Shown: positions 43,840-53,985, numbered from the stretch's first letter. The stretch is DNA of 64,000 bases from Geothrix sp. (GCF_020622065.1 NZ_JAHRYQ010000001.1:1-64000), one strand, 5' to 3'. Notes: generated by a model not told the origin, from the letters alone. Program-made: numbers and translations.

Positions 43840-45411
43840 TCAGCTGGCCCGGATCTCCAGGAGGGCCGAGAACCCCTCGCCCGGCCCCGAGGAGAAGGTG
43901 AGGCCCCAACCTTCCTGTTCGGCCACCTGGACCAGCAGGCTCAGGCCCAACCCCTGGCCTTCCCGCAGAAAGCCCTCTCTGCCCTGGGTGCGGAGGCGCT
44001 GGAAGGGCTTGCCGAGGGCCTTCAGCTGATGGGGTTCCAGGCCTTCGCCCTCGTCGGTTACGCGGATGCAGAAGCGGCGCCGGGCTCGCCAGGTCTCCAG
44101 GGTGACGCGGCCCTTGCCATGGCCCAGGGCGTTCTCCACCAGGGTGAGCACCGCCGAGCGCAGGGAGGGGAGGGGGGCCCGGCCGGTGGCCTCCGCCAGC
44201 CGAAGGTCGAGGAGGCGCCCCTCCATCTCGAACCCGGGCCGCAGGTCATCGACGACCTCCTCGAACCAGGCGGGGGTGGCCTGCCCCGGGGGGCCGGAGG
44301 CCCCCCCGCCCCGGATCACCCGCAGGCCGGTTTCGATGATGGTGGTGAGGTGGTCCACTTCTTCGCCGATCTTCAGCAGCTCCTCGTCGGCGCGGTCCGG
44401 GCTGAGCCGGCCCAGACGCAGCGAGTCGCAGCGGAACTTGAGGATGGCGAGGGGCGTCTTGAGGCTGTGGGTCATGGAAGCGAGGCGGTCCGCATCCAGC
44501 ACGGCCTTGCGCCGGGTGCGGTGGCGCAGCCAGAGCCCCAGGAGGATGGCCACGCCCACCAGGGCGGAGATCCCCGAGATCATCCAGTACTGCTGCTTCA
44601 GCTTCTTCCGGAAGGCCTTCTGCTCGGCATCGAAGCCGACGCCCCCCAGGTTCCAGCCGTCGCCGAAGGCGTTGGTCTTGGTGGCGGTGCCCAGGGGCAG
44701 GGTGGCGATGCGCTGGGGATCGACCTGGAGGTTGGGCTCCGCGCCCCAGGGCTGGAGCTTCAAGTCGCCCCGCTCGAGGTCGCTTTCCCGGGCCAGACCC
44801 ATGCGCAGGGTTTGGTGGGGCGCCAGGGCGATGCCGAGTTCCCGCTCCACTTCCGGCGACCCGGGCCGCCAGCGCTTGATGACGAGCCAGCGGTCCGAGA
44901 GCAGGATCACCGTGGCCACCTTCCCGAAGTCCGGATCCTGCTCGCGGGGGGGATTCCACTCGAAGCGCTGCGCCGTTTCCGCGTGGGCCATCCAGCCGAG
45001 GTACTGCTGCACCAGGGCGGGATCCTTGGGGCGGGCGAGCCGCTGCCCATCGCGGATCCAGAGGTTGCGCTCCTCGAAGCGATCCAGGAGGGCCACGACC
45101 AGGGGCTGGTCCGCCAGGAACTGCCGTACATCCGGTTCGTCGCCCGTCCGGATGCTCTGGAGCACCGGCAGGCTCTTCCAGTGGCGTTCAACGGCCTCGA
45201 AATCCACCCAGTGGGCCTCCATGTAGGCTTGGCGGCCCTTGTCGACCTGGTCCAGGCGGTAGTACCGGGGCACGGCGATCAGCAGGGCCCCCAGGACCAG
45301 CCCCGCCAGGACGAGCAGGGCGATGCCGCTGCGCTGCTGGAGGCGCTGCCAACGGGAGGGCCCCAGGCTGGGGTGGAGGGCGCGGTAGCGGGAGGTGCGG
45401 TGGTGGTGCAT
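43840..45411 (-). CDS. Sensor histidine kinase of the OmpR-type pair
   Basis: 523 residues. First transmembrane helix about 28-48 (SGIALLVLAGLVLGALLIAV), a periplasmic domain of about 230 residues, second helix about 281-300 (MISGISALVGVAILLGLWL), then HisKA with His315 (LASMTHSLKTPLAILKF), and an HATPase domain (LVENALGHGKG, DEGEGLEPHQ, GQGLGLSLL). The first N-box residues are slightly degenerate but the ATP lid is present. Followed by the regulator after 97 bases. Signal unknown. Confidence 0.92.
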   Translation of the reverse strand: MHHHRTSRYRALHPSLGPSRWQRLQQRSGIALLVLAGLVLGALLIAVPRYYRLDQVDKGRQAYMEAHWVDFEAVERHWKSLPVLQSIRTGDEPDVRQFLADQPLVVALLDRFEERNLWIRDGQRLARPKDPALVQQYLGWMAHAETAQRFEWNPPREQDPDFGKVATVILLSDRWLVIKRWRPGSPEVERELGIALAPHQTLRMGLARESDLERGDLKLQPWGAEPNLQVDPQRIATLPLGTATKTNAFGDGWNLGGVGFDAEQKAFRKKLKQQYWMISGISALVGVAILLGLWLRHRTRRKAVLDADRLASMTHSLKTPLAILKFRCDSLRLGRLSPDRADEELLKIGEEVDHLTTIIETGLRVIRGGGASGPPGQATPAWFEEVVDDLRPGFEMEGRLLDLRLAEATGRAPLPSLRSAVLTLVENALGHGKGRVTLETWRARRRFCIRVTDEGEGLEPHQLKALGKPFQRLRTQGREGFLREGQGLGLSLLVQVAEQEGWGLTFSSGPGEGFSALLEIRAS

Positions 45412-45467
45412 GGGGGCTCGACAGGAAGGATTCCTGCCAGCTTAACGGCCGCGGGCCCGTCCGGCGA

Positions 45468-46445
45468 TCAGCCGAGGGCCAGCATCCGCTCCAGGGGCTT
45501 CAGGGCCTTCACCCGCACGGCCTCGTCCAGGCGGATCTCGGGCTTGAGGTCGCGCAGGCAGAGGTAGAGCTTCTCAAGGCTGTTGAGCTTCATGTAGGGG
45601 CAGAGGCTGCAGTTGCAGCCGCTGTCCGCCGGGGCGGGGATCAATTCTGCGTCGGGGCGCCGCTGGCGCATCTGGTGGAGGATGCCGGCCTCCGTGGCCA
45701 CGATGAAGGCCCGGGCGCTGTCCTTGGCCACGAAGTTGAGCAGGGCCGCCGTGCTACCCACAAAATCCGCCAGCTGGCTGACCGTGGCGTCGCACTCGGG
45801 GTGGGCGATGAGCTTGGCCTCGGGGTGCTGGGCTTTGAGGGCCGCCAGGCGCTTGGCCGTGAACTGCTCGTGCACGATGCAGAAGCCCGGGAACAGGGCC
45901 ATGTCGCGGCCCGTCTGCTTCATGACCCACTTGCCCAGGTGGCGGTCCGGGGCGAAGACGATCTTGCGATCCTTCGGCAGGCTCTCCACCACGCGCACAG
46001 CGTTGCTGCTGGTGCAGATGACGGTGCTGAGGGCCTTCACGCCGGCCGAGCAGTTGATGTAGCTCACCACATCGTGGCCCGGGTACTGCTTCAGCCACTC
46101 GGCGAAGTGGTCCGCCGGGCAGCGGTCCGCCAGGCTGCAGCCGGCATCCATGTCGGGGATCACCACGGTCTTGGTGGGGTTGAGGATCTTGGCGGTCTCG
46201 GCCATGAAGTGGACGCCACAGAAGGCGATGACCTCGGCGTCGGCCTTGGCGGCCTGCTGGCTGAGCTGGAGGCTGTCGCCCACGAAGTCGGCCAGGTCCT
46301 GGATCTCGGGCTCCTGGTAGTAGTGGGCCAGGAGCACGGCCCGGCGCTCGGCCTTCAGCCGCCGGATCTCGGCGGGCAGATCGATCCCCGCGGGGATGCT
46401 TTCGAGGTCGGGGACATAGGGGGCGGTCAGGTCCATGCCTTCCAT
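45468..46445 (-). CDS. nadA: Quinolinate synthase
   Basis: 325 residues. Iron-sulfur enzyme that condenses iminoaspartate with dihydroxyacetone phosphate to quinolinate for NAD synthesis. Conserved blocks: LLAHYYQEPEIQDLADFVGDS, FCGVHFMAETAKIL, MDAGCSLAD, YINCSAGVKA, CTSSNAV, FAPDRHLG, HPECDATV and CNCSLCPYMKLN near the C-terminus; the [4Fe-4S] ligands are among these cysteines. The ATG at 46445 has AGAAGG six bases upstream; an internal ATG at 46436 lacks proper spacing. The rest of the NAD pathway is not adjacent. An apparent gene remnant ends right at its start. Confidence 0.96.
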   Translation of the reverse strand: MEGMDLTAPYVPDLESIPAGIDLPAEIRRLKAERRAVLLAHYYQEPEIQDLADFVGDSLQLSQQAAKADAEVIAFCGVHFMAETAKILNPTKTVVIPDMDAGCSLADRCPADHFAEWLKQYPGHDVVSYINCSAGVKALSTVICTSSNAVRVVESLPKDRKIVFAPDRHLGKWVMKQTGRDMALFPGFCIVHEQFTAKRLAALKAQHPEAKLIAHPECDATVSQLADFVGSTAALLNFVAKDSARAFIVATEAGILHQMRQRRPDAELIPAPADSGCNCSLCPYMKLNSLEKLYLCLRDLKPEIRLDEAVRVKALKPLERMLALG

Positions 46446-46446
46446 T

Positions 46447-46605
46447 CTAGGCCTTCTCAAGGAACCGGCGGATCCGCTGACCGGGCTCCGGGTGGTCGAA
46501 CACCTCGGTGAAGGCCGCCCGTTCCCAGGCCAGGGCGGCGGCCCGGGCTGTCCCCGCCTGGCGGTGCCGGAGGGCCCCCAGGAGGGCCAGGGCCCGTTCC
46601 TGGAC
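46447..46605 (-). pseudogene. Possible remnant of an enoyl-CoA hydratase-like gene (C-terminal end)
   Basis: Minus-strand frame ending one base before the nadA start. Its last 50 or so residues (ERALALLGALRHRQAG ... WERAAFTEVFDHPEPGQRIR, then RFLEKA) resemble the C-terminal helices of crotonase-family proteins, which end in a similar E.FAE.F...D..EG...FLEK pattern. Upstream of about 46605 the frame has no similarity to that family, and glnA lies divergent beyond. Either a truncated gene or a chance resemblance. Confidence 0.4.
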
Positions 46606-46756
46606 AGGAAAGCCTGTCGCCACAAGCGGGTTTGGGCTATCCTGGGCTTGGATCGCAGGGTCCAGGTGGATGTGGGAATCCGATGACCGCCCCCCGGGGA
46701 TGGACATCGGTCCAGGTTTATTTGGATTCATGCCTCATCGTCCAAGGGGGGGACAC

Positions 46757-48916
46757 ATGGCCAAGGCGCAGGCGTCGGAGACATCCAGCATCTCACGGCT
46801 GGATCAGGTCAAGATCAGCCAGTATTTCGGCTGCAACACCTTCAGTGAGCGCACCATGCGCGAGCGGCTCCAGAAGGATGTCTACAAAGCCTACCGCCAG
46901 GCGCTGAAGCGAGGTGAGGCCCTGTCGCCGGAGGTGGCCAAGAGCGTCGCCCTCGCCATGAAGGAGTGGGCCCTGGAACAGGGGTGCACGCACTTCACCC
47001 ACTGGTTCCTCCCCATGACCGGCGCCACCGCCGAGAAGCACGACGCCTTCATCACCTGGGACGAGCCGGGCCAGGTCATCGAGCGCTTCAGCGGCAGCCA
47101 GCTCATCCAGGGCGAGCCGGATGCCAGTTCGTTCCCCAGCGGCGGCCTGCGCGCCACCTTCGAAGCCCGCGGCTACACCGCCTGGGACCCCGCCAGCCCG
47201 GCCTTCCTGATGGAAGGGCCCCTGGGCAAGACGCTCTGCATCCCCACGGCCTTCGTCGGGTACCACGGGGAGGCGCTGGACCACAAAGTGCCGCTGCTGC
47301 GCTCCATGGAGGTGGTGTCCCGTCGCGCCGTCGAGGGCCTCGCCCACTTCGGCGTCAAGGCCGAGGCGGTCATCGCCCAGTGCGGTCCCGAGCAGGAGTA
47401 CTTTGCGGTGGATCTGGACCTGGCCCAGCAGCGGCCCGACCTCATGTTCGCCAACCGCACCCTGCAGGGCGCCAAGCCGCCCAAGGGCCAGGAGCTGGAG
47501 GACCACTACTTCGGCAGCATCAAGGAGCGCGTGCTGGGCTTCATGCAGGAGGTGGAGCTGGAGTGCTTCAAGCTCGGCATCCCCGCCAAGACCCGACACA
47601 ACGAGGTCGCCCCCAACCAGTTCGAGATCGCGCCCATCTACGAGGCCGCCAACATCGCCAGCGACCACAATCAGCTGCTGATGGAGCTCCTGAAGTCCGT
47701 GGGCGAGCGGCACGGCCTGGCCATCCTCCTGCACGAGAAGCCCTTCGCCGGCGTCAACGGCAGCGGCAAGCATGTGAACTGGAGCCTCGCCACCGATGAG
47801 GGCCACAACTTGCTGGAGCCCGGGAAGACCCCCGAGGAAAACCTGCAGTTCCTCTACTTCCTGAGCGCCACGCTGAAGGCCATCCACACCCACGGCGGCC
47901 TCCTGCGCGCCGCCATCGCCAGCGCCGGCAACGACCACCGCCTGGGTGCCAACGAGGCGCCGCCGGCCATCATGTCGGCCTTCCTCGGCGCCCAGCTCAG
48001 CCATATCCTGAACGCCATCGAGAAGGGCGATGCGGCGGATGCCTCCACCCAGCGCATCCTCGACCTGGGCATCGGCAACCTGCCGCGCATCGAGAAGGAC
48101 GCCACGGATCGCAACCGCACCAGCCCCTTCGCGTTCACGGGCAACAAGTTCGAGTTCCGCGCCGTGGGCTCCAGCCAGCCCATCGCGCTGTCCCTGACGG
48201 TGATCAATGCCGCCGTGGCCGAGGCCCTGGACGACCTGAACGGCAAGCTGGACGCCGAGATCAAGGCCGGCAAGGACCACCGGGCCGCCGTGCTGACGGT
48301 GGTGCGCCAGGCCATCATCGAGACCAAGGCCATCCGCTTCGAAGGCAACGGCTATGCGGAGGAATGGAAGGTCGAGGCCGAGCGTCGCGGCTTGCCCCAT
48401 GCCAAGGACACCGTGGCCGCCCTCCACATCTGGGAGAACCCCGCCTCCAAAGCGGTGTTCTCCAAGCCCGGCATCCTCTCCGAGGGCGAGCTGGAGTCAC
48501 GCGTCCACATCCGTCACGAGCAGTACCAGAAGGCCATCGCCATCGAGACCCAGGTTCTGCGCGAAATGGCGGAGACCCAGATCCTGCCCTCCATCACGGC
48601 GGATCTCGGCGCCCGCGCCAAGAGCCTGGGCCGCCTGGCCGCGGCCGGCATCACCGTGCCCGAGACGCTGAAGGCCGCCCTCCAGGCCCAGGCGACGCTG
48701 GCGGGTGAGGCCCAGGCCCGGCTCACGGCCATGAAGGCCGCCTTGGTCGCCGCCGAGGCCATCGAGGACAACCACGCCCGCACCGAAGCCTTCGGAAAGA
48801 AGGTCAACGAGGCCAAGCATGCCCTCCGCGAGGTGCTGGACCACCTGGAGGAGGCCTGCGACGCCGACCTCTGGCCCCTGCCGAAGTACTGGCAGCTCCT
48901 GTCCCCGCTCCTCTAG
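46757..48916 (+). CDS. glnN: Glutamine synthetase type III
   Basis: 719 residues, typical for GSIII. Makes glutamine from glutamate, ammonia and ATP. Signature parts: N-terminal SRLDQVKISQYFGCNTFSER and the THFTHWFLPMTG segment; FPSGGLRATFEARGYTAWD; EQEYFAVD; NEVAPNQFEIAPIYEAAN; LLHEKPFAGVNGSGKHVNWS; GNDHRLGANEAPPAI; and NRTSPFAFTGNKFEFRAVGSS. A GGGGG-containing Shine-Dalgarno precedes ATG 46757; the longer open frame upstream is non-homologous. No PII or ammonium transporter gene nearby. No sigma54 promoter found. Confidence 0.97.
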   Translation: MAKAQASETSSISRLDQVKISQYFGCNTFSERTMRERLQKDVYKAYRQALKRGEALSPEVAKSVALAMKEWALEQGCTHFTHWFLPMTGATAEKHDAFITWDEPGQVIERFSGSQLIQGEPDASSFPSGGLRATFEARGYTAWDPASPAFLMEGPLGKTLCIPTAFVGYHGEALDHKVPLLRSMEVVSRRAVEGLAHFGVKAEAVIAQCGPEQEYFAVDLDLAQQRPDLMFANRTLQGAKPPKGQELEDHYFGSIKERVLGFMQEVELECFKLGIPAKTRHNEVAPNQFEIAPIYEAANIASDHNQLLMELLKSVGERHGLAILLHEKPFAGVNGSGKHVNWSLATDEGHNLLEPGKTPEENLQFLYFLSATLKAIHTHGGLLRAAIASAGNDHRLGANEAPPAIMSAFLGAQLSHILNAIEKGDAADASTQRILDLGIGNLPRIEKDATDRNRTSPFAFTGNKFEFRAVGSSQPIALSLTVINAAVAEALDDLNGKLDAEIKAGKDHRAAVLTVVRQAIIETKAIRFEGNGYAEEWKVEAERRGLPHAKDTVAALHIWENPASKAVFSKPGILSEGELESRVHIRHEQYQKAIAIETQVLREMAETQILPSITADLGARAKSLGRLAAAGITVPETLKAALQAQATLAGEAQARLTAMKAALVAAEAIEDNHARTEAFGKKVNEAKHALREVLDHLEEACDADLWPLPKYWQLLSPLL

Positions 48917-48928
48917 GCGTTGTTCCGT

Positions 48929-48972
48929 CACTCATAGAAACGGGCCGCATGGGCGGCCCGTTTCTATGAGTG
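48929..48972. terminator. 20-bp perfect hairpin between convergent genes
   Basis: Arm 48929-48948, loop ATGG, arm 48953-48972, all 20 pairs perfect. No strong T-run follows on either strand beyond the internal TTTCTA, but position between convergent glnN and the barrel gene argues for a bidirectional terminator. Confidence 0.78.
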
Positions 48973-48981
48973 GAAGAAAGC

Positions 48982-49572
48982 CTAGCGTCCGAAGCGGAAC
49001 ACGGCGCTCACCTGGGCCCAGGTGGCGGTATCGAAGCCGAAACCGTCGCTGCCGTTCTTGTCCACGAAAACCTGGTTGAGGGTGCCTTCGAGGGAGAAGT
49101 TCCGGTTGAAGGTGTAGCCGCCACCTCCGCGAATGCCGAGCTTGCCGCTCTGACTGGCGCTGCCGCTGACGCGGAAGCCGGCTCCGTTGGTGAATTCCCA
49201 GTCATCCTTGATGCTGTTGATGGAAGCACCGGCGATGGTGTACCAGCCCTGATTGGGGCTCTGGAAGTTGTAGACCCAGTCAGCGCCGACCTGCAGCACT
49301 TTGTAGTCGTTCTGGTTGTCCACGAAGCCGCCCCAGCCGGAGCCCGGGAGGCTGTGGTAGGTCAGCTGGCCGCGGATCTGGTGGTGCGAAGTGAGATTGA
49401 AGTCGAGATGACCGCCCACATGGGCACCGAAGAACTGGTTGGTGCCCAGGCCGGACTTATCCTTCAGGTCCCCGACGGGCAGGGAGAGGCCGGTCTGCAG
49501 GCCACCATTGATGTCCTGGGCGGCGAGAGGCAGGCCCAGAAGGGCGAGGGTGAGGGCAACGCGGTGACGCAT
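48982..49572 (-). CDS. Outer-membrane beta-barrel protein (OmpA/OmpW-like size)
   Basis: 196 residues. Signal peptide MRHRVALTLALLGLPLAAQD, cleaved near 19. The rest is built of alternating amphipathic strands with Gly/Asn-rich turns (GAHVGGHLDFNLTSHHQIRG, GWYTIAGASINSIKDDWEF, VSAVFRFGR) and ends with an aromatic-Gly-Arg tail, consistent with an eight-stranded barrel. No enzymatic motif. Function not assignable from sequence. Confidence 0.85.
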   Translation of the reverse strand: MRHRVALTLALLGLPLAAQDINGGLQTGLSLPVGDLKDKSGLGTNQFFGAHVGGHLDFNLTSHHQIRGQLTYHSLPGSGWGGFVDNQNDYKVLQVGADWVYNFQSPNQGWYTIAGASINSIKDDWEFTNGAGFRVSGSASQSGKLGIRGGGGYTFNRNFSLEGTLNQVFVDKNGSDGFGFDTATWAQVSAVFRFGR

Positions 49573-49655
49573 GAAACCTCCGACAAATGCGGGCCCCAGA
49601 ACGAGGCCGATCCCAGCCTAGCGAGGATTCGTCATCGCGGCGTCATCCGAAGGGA

Positions 49656-50156
49656 CTACCCGGGCCGCTGCTCCAGCGTGACACCACGCCCGCTGCGGAT
49701 CCGCTGCTCGATGCGCGAGGTGCTGTGGCCGGGGAGGAAGGGCAGGAGGACCAGCTTCCCGCCTCGAGCCTCCACAACATCGCGTCCCACCACGGTGTCA
49801 GGTGTGTAGTCGCCACCCTTCACCAGCACATCGGGCTGGAGGGCGCGGATGAGCTCCAGCGGGGTGTCTTCGTCGAAGCGGACGACCGCATCCACGCTGC
49901 GGAGGCCCAGCAGGATGGCGGCGCGGGCCGCCTCGTCCTGGAGGGGGCGGCTGGGGCCCTTGAGTCGCGCCACCGAGGCATCGCTGTTGAGGCCCACCAC
50001 CAGGAAGTCGCCCAGGGCCCGTGCCTCGGCGAGGTATTGCACATGGCCGGGATGGATCAGGTCGAAGCAGCCGTTGGTGAAGCAGAGGGTTCCTGGCCGC
50101 GGAACGACCGCGAGAAAGGCCTCAGGGCTCTGGAAGAAACGGGTCGATGTCGGCAT
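49656..50156 (-). CDS. hldE (C-terminal domain type, rfaE2): D-glycero-beta-D-manno-heptose 1-phosphate adenylyltransferase
   Basis: 166 residues. A cytidylyltransferase-fold enzyme with [20 protein letters not shown] (HxGH) and [16 protein letters not shown], as in the C-terminal half of E. coli HldE. The kinase half is not fused, so it must be encoded elsewhere. Makes ADP-heptose for the LPS core, consistent with a Gram-negative envelope. Divergent from the FmdB-type gene. Confidence 0.93.
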   Translation of the reverse strand: MPTSTRFFQSPEAFLAVVPRPGTLCFTNGCFDLIHPGHVQYLAEARALGDFLVVGLNSDASVARLKGPSRPLQDEAARAAILLGLRSVDAVVRFDEDTPLELIRALQPDVLVKGGDYTPDTVVGRDVVEARGGKLVLLPFLPGHSTSRIEQRIRSGRGVTLEQRPG

Positions 50157-50212
50157 CTCAGAAATCGGGATAAAATGATCGGTTCAGGGAGAAGTCCCGG
50201 GAGAAGTCTGCC

Positions 50213-50482
50213 ATGCCCCTCTATGAATACCGTTGTGAAGCTTGCGGCCAGCCTGAAGAGAAGCTGGAAAGCCTGTCCGCACCCGAGACCCATGCGTGCC
50301 CGGCCTGCGGCGCGGCGGCGGGGATGAAGCGTCAGGTATCCGTATCCGCCTTCGCCCTGGCCGGGAGCGGTTGGTACAAGGGCGCAGCCTCCGATCCGAC
50401 CCCCTCCGCTCCGGCAACCGGGGCCCCCAAGAGTGGCCATGGCTGTGCGGCGGGTGGGTGCGGATGTCCCCTCGCGGGGTGA
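50213..50482 (+). CDS. FmdB-type zinc ribbon protein
   Basis: 89 residues, MPLYEYRCEACGQPEEKLES, with paired CxxC zinc ligands (CEAC and CPAC). A flexible Ala/Gly/Ser tail ends in three further cysteines (GHGCAAGGCGCPLAG). FmdB-family proteins are putative regulators with no fixed function. An AGAAGTC upstream is a weak Shine-Dalgarno. Located upstream of the ribosomal str operon. Confidence 0.88.
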   Translation: MPLYEYRCEACGQPEEKLESLSAPETHACPACGAAAGMKRQVSVSAFALAGSGWYKGAASDPTPSAPATGAPKSGHGCAAGGCGCPLAG

Positions 50483-50520
50483 GGGCCCGGTGATCCTGGC
50501 CTCGTTTTTCCGTTGATGCG

Positions 50521-50548
50521 TTGACTTTCCAGGCCGTTCCGATAGCCT
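50521..50548 (+). promoter_or_regulatory. Candidate promoter of the str operon
   Basis: TTGACT at 50521-50526 and TAGCCT at 50543-50548, 16 bases apart, in the 189-base gap before rpsL. The transcript would carry a leader of about 115 bases. Consensus match only. Confidence 0.42.
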
Positions 50549-50671
50549 AGATGGTTCCGGCCCCGTGGGTCGGCGCAAGATTTCATCCGTCCGATGTTCC
50601 CCGAAGCCAGCATCCCGGTGAACCTCTCGGGCCCAGGCCCGGACAACCCGGAGCCTTCCTTGGAGGATGGT

Positions 50672-51070
50672 GTGCCTACCATCAATCAGTTGATCCGCCT
50701 CGGGCGGAAGACCTTCCAGAACAAGACCAAGAGCCCCGCGCTCGACGCCTGCCCGCAGAAGCGCGGCGTGTGCACCCGCGTGTTCACCACCACGCCGAAG
50801 AAGCCGAACTCGGCTCTCCGCAAGGTGGCCCGCGTGCGCCTCACCAACGGCATCGAATGCACGACCTACATCCCGGGCGTCGGCCACAACCTGCAGGAGC
50901 ACAGCATCGTGCTCATCCGCGGTGGCCGCGTGAAGGATCTGCCGGGCGTGCGCTATCACGTGGTCCGCGGCACCCTGGACGCCACCGGCGTCGCTGGCCG
51001 CAACCAGTCCCGTTCCAAGTACGGCGCCAAGCGCCCCAAGGCTGGCGCTGCGCCGGCCAAGAAGAAGTAG
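50672..51070 (+). CDS. rpsL: 30S ribosomal protein S12
   Basis: 132 residues. GTG start at 50672 with GGAGG seven bases upstream gives [20 protein letters not shown], matching the conserved S12 N-terminus; the open frame to 50594 adds a non-homologous stretch. Decoding-site motifs [13 protein letters not shown] and [10 protein letters not shown] are intact. First gene of the str operon. Confidence 0.97.
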   Translation: MPTINQLIRLGRKTFQNKTKSPALDACPQKRGVCTRVFTTTPKKPNSALRKVARVRLTNGIECTTYIPGVGHNLQEHSIVLIRGGRVKDLPGVRYHVVRGTLDATGVAGRNQSRSKYGAKRPKAGAAPAKKK

Positions 51071-51082
51071 GGGAGGTAAAAC

Positions 51083-51553
51083 ATGGCCCGTCGTTCCGCC
51101 CCCGCCAAGCGTGAGATCCTGCCGGATCCCGTCTACAACAGCCTCACTGTTTCCAAGTTCGTGAACATCCTCATGGAGCGCGGCAAGAAGGCCACCGCCG
51201 AGCGCATCCTCTACGGAGCACTGGAAATCGTCGCCAAGAAGTCCGGCGAGGAGGCCCTTGAGGCCTTCCAGAAGGCCCTGAACAACATCAAGCCCTCGGT
51301 GGAAGTCAAATCCCGCCGCGTGGGCGGCGCCACCTACCAGGTGCCCGTGGAGGTTCCCCAGAACCGCCGCCAGTCCCTGGCCATGCGCTGGCTCAAGACC
51401 TACTCCGCCTCCCGCGGCGAGCGCACCATGCGCGACAAGCTGGCCGGCGAGATCCTCGACGCCATGAACTTCCGTGGCGCCGCGATCAAGAAGAAGGACG
51501 ATGTCCACAAGATGGCCGAAGCCAACAAGGCCTTCGCCCACTTCCGCTGGTAG
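51083..51553 (+). CDS. rpsG: 30S ribosomal protein S7
   Basis: 156 residues, standard length. Conserved N-terminus [20 protein letters not shown] and the [19 protein letters not shown] beta-hairpin. Binds the 3' major domain of 16S rRNA. GGGAGGTAAA precedes the ATG. Followed by a strong hairpin before fusA. Confidence 0.97.
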   Translation: MARRSAPAKREILPDPVYNSLTVSKFVNILMERGKKATAERILYGALEIVAKKSGEEALEAFQKALNNIKPSVEVKSRRVGGATYQVPVEVPQNRRQSLAMRWLKTYSASRGERTMRDKLAGEILDAMNFRGAAIKKKDDVHKMAEANKAFAHFRW

Positions 51554-51566
51554 CAGTCCACCCGAT

Positions 51567-51599
51567 CGGAAGGAGCCGCCCCTCCGGCGGCTCCTTCCG
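51567..51599 (+). terminator. Hairpin between rpsG and fusA
   Basis: CGGAAGGAGCCGCC (51567-51580), loop CCTCC, fully complementary arm to 51599. No T-run follows, so attenuation or mRNA processing is as likely as termination. Confidence 0.5.
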
Positions 51600-51658
51600 C
51601 GAAGGTCTTTGAAGCACCCCCGACTCCGATTCCGTATTGATCCTTTCAGGAGGCCGCT

Positions 51659-53767
51659 GTGGCCCGTCAGACCCCCCTCGAGCGCTACCGGAACATCGGC
51701 ATCATGGCGCACATCGATGCCGGCAAGACCACCACGACGGAGCGCATCCTCTTCTACACCGGCAAGATCCACAAGATCGGCGAGGTGCATGAGGGTGCGG
51801 CGACCACCGACTGGATGGTGCAGGAGCAGGAGCGGGGCATCACCATCACCTCCGCCGCCATCACCGCCGCCTGGACTCCCCAGACGGGCCAGCTGAAGGG
51901 CGTGGAGCATCGCATCAACATCATCGACACCCCCGGCCATGTGGACTTCACGGCCGAGGTGGAGCGTTCCCTTCGCGTGCTGGACGGTGCCTGCGCCGTG
52001 TTTTGCGCGGTGGGCGGCGTCGAGCCCCAGTCCGAGACCGTGTGGCGCCAGGCCGACAAGTACGGCGTGCCCCGCATGGCCTTCGTGAACAAGATGGACC
52101 GTCCCGGTGCGGATTTCTTCCGCGTGGTCGAGATGATGAAGACCCGCCTGAAGGCCCGTCCCATGCCGATCCAGATCCCCATCGGCGCCGAGGAGGACTT
52201 CAAGGGCGTGGTCGACCTGGTGTTGATGAAGGCCCTGACCTTCGACGAGGGCGACAAGGGCTTCAAGGTCCTCTACAGCGAGATCCCCGCCGAGCTGGTG
52301 GACACCGCCAAGGAGTGGCGCGAGAAGATGGTCGAGATGGTCGCCGAGACCGACGACTCGCTCATGGACAAGTATCTCGGCGGCGTCGAGCTGACCGAGG
52401 ACGAACTCCGCAGCGGCATCCGCAAGGGCTGCATCGATCTGACCTTCACGCCGATGATGTGCGGCTCCGCCTTCAAGAACAAGGGCGTGCAGCCCATGCT
52501 CGACGCGGTGGTGAGCTACATGCCTTCGCCCCTGGACATCCCCGCCATCAAGGGCGTCGATTCCGAGGGCAAGGAAGTCGAGCGCAAGGCCGAGGACAAG
52601 GAGCCGTTCTCCGCCCTCATCTTCAAGATCATGGCCGATCCCTTCGTGGGCTCGCTCGCCTTCATCCGCGTCTATTCCGGCGTCCTCGCCGCGGGCTCCG
52701 GTGTCTTCAACGCCGCCAAGGGCCGCCGCGAGCGCATCGGCCGCCTGCTGCAGATGCATGCCAACAAGCGTGAGGACATCGAAGAGGTCCGTACCGGCGA
52801 CATCGCCGCCGCGGTGGGTCTCAAGGAAGTGCTCACCGGCCAGACCATCTGCGACGAGAACCACCCCGTGATCCTCGAGTCCATGGACTTCCCGGATCCC
52901 GTGATCCAGGTGGCCATCGAGCCCAAGACCAAGGCCGACCAGGAGAAGATGGGCGTGGCCCTGAGCCGCTTGGCCCAGGAGGACCCCACCTTCAAGGTCA
53001 AGTCCGACCCCGAGACCAACCAGACGATCATCGCCGGCATGGGCGAGCTGCACCTTGAGATCATCGTCGATCGCATGATGCGCGAGTTCAAGGTGGAAGC
53101 CAATGTGGGCAAGCCCATGGTGGCCTACCGCGAGACCATCCGGAAGCGCGTGGATGCCGAGGGCAAGTTCGTCCGTCAGTCCGGCGGCCGCGGCCAGTAC
53201 GGTCATGTGAAGATGTATGTCGAGCCCAACGAGGCCGGCAAGGGTTACGAGTTCATCAACGACATCAAGGGCGGCGTGATTCCCAAGGAATACATCAAGC
53301 CCATCGACCAGGGCATCCAGGAGGCCATGCAGTCCGGCGTCCTCGCGGGCTACCCCTGCGTCGACATCAAGATCACCATCTACGACGGCAGCTACCACGA
53401 TGTGGACTCCAACGAAATGGCGTTCAAGATCGCCGGCTCGATGGGCTTCAAGAATGGTTGCGAGAAGGCCTCTCCGGTGATCCTCGAGCCCATCATGGCC
53501 GTCGAGGTCGTGGTCCCCGAGGACTACATGGGCGATGTCATCGGCAACCTGAACAGCCGCCGTGGCCGCATCGAGAACATGGAAGACCGGGCTGGCGTCA
53601 AGGTGGTCACCGCCAAGGTGCCCCTGGCCGAGATGTTTGCCTACTCCACCACCCTGCGCGGCATGACCCAGGGCCGCGGCAACTACACCATGCAGTTCTC
53701 GCACTATGAGGAAGCACCCCGGAATGTGGCCGAAGAAATCGTGGCCAAGGTGAAGGGTTCCAAGTAA
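51659..53767 (+). CDS. fusA: Elongation factor G
   Basis: 702 residues, full length. GTG start at 51659 with CAGGAGG upstream. GTPase motifs [13 protein letters not shown] (G1), DTPGHVDF (G3) and [10 protein letters not shown] (G4), then domains II-V with [13 protein letters not shown] and [14 protein letters not shown]. It moves tRNAs and mRNA on the ribosome. In most bacteria tuf follows here; it does not. Confidence 0.97.
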   Translation: MARQTPLERYRNIGIMAHIDAGKTTTTERILFYTGKIHKIGEVHEGAATTDWMVQEQERGITITSAAITAAWTPQTGQLKGVEHRINIIDTPGHVDFTAEVERSLRVLDGACAVFCAVGGVEPQSETVWRQADKYGVPRMAFVNKMDRPGADFFRVVEMMKTRLKARPMPIQIPIGAEEDFKGVVDLVLMKALTFDEGDKGFKVLYSEIPAELVDTAKEWREKMVEMVAETDDSLMDKYLGGVELTEDELRSGIRKGCIDLTFTPMMCGSAFKNKGVQPMLDAVVSYMPSPLDIPAIKGVDSEGKEVERKAEDKEPFSALIFKIMADPFVGSLAFIRVYSGVLAAGSGVFNAAKGRRERIGRLLQMHANKREDIEEVRTGDIAAAVGLKEVLTGQTICDENHPVILESMDFPDPVIQVAIEPKTKADQEKMGVALSRLAQEDPTFKVKSDPETNQTIIAGMGELHLEIIVDRMMREFKVEANVGKPMVAYRETIRKRVDAEGKFVRQSGGRGQYGHVKMYVEPNEAGKGYEFINDIKGGVIPKEYIKPIDQGIQEAMQSGVLAGYPCVDIKITIYDGSYHDVDSNEMAFKIAGSMGFKNGCEKASPVILEPIMAVEVVVPEDYMGDVIGNLNSRRGRIENMEDRAGVKVVTAKVPLAEMFAYSTTLRGMTQGRGNYTMQFSHYEEAPRNVAEEIVAKVKGSK

Positions 53768-53958
53768 TACCCCGGGGGTGTCCGAGCCCCCGCGACACGG
53801 CCCGGCGAAGCCGGCCCCGTGGCAAGCAATAGCAGTCATTTCTTGTTTTACCTATAGTTTAAGCCCCTCCGGGGGTGAGGTCATCCATCGAACCGCAAGG
53901 TTGCCGGGCCTCTTGATCCACCGCTTCCTCCCCCGGGAGGTCGTGCGTTCTCTCAAAT

Positions 53959-53985
53959 AGCCGTTGTATTTCCAGCGGCTTTTGT
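53959..53985 (+). terminator. Probable terminator of the str operon
   Basis: AGCCGTTG (53959-53966), 6-base loop, CAGCGGCT (53973-53980) with one G-T pair, then TTTTG. It would end transcription of rpsL-rpsG-fusA before the S10 operon. Confidence 0.6.

Noticed and set aside
50057-53839. 1260-residue minus-strand open frame opposite rpsL-rpsG-fusA
   Set aside because: Antisense shadow of conserved ribosomal genes and EF-G in high-GC DNA; His/Leu/Asp-rich composition, no domain.
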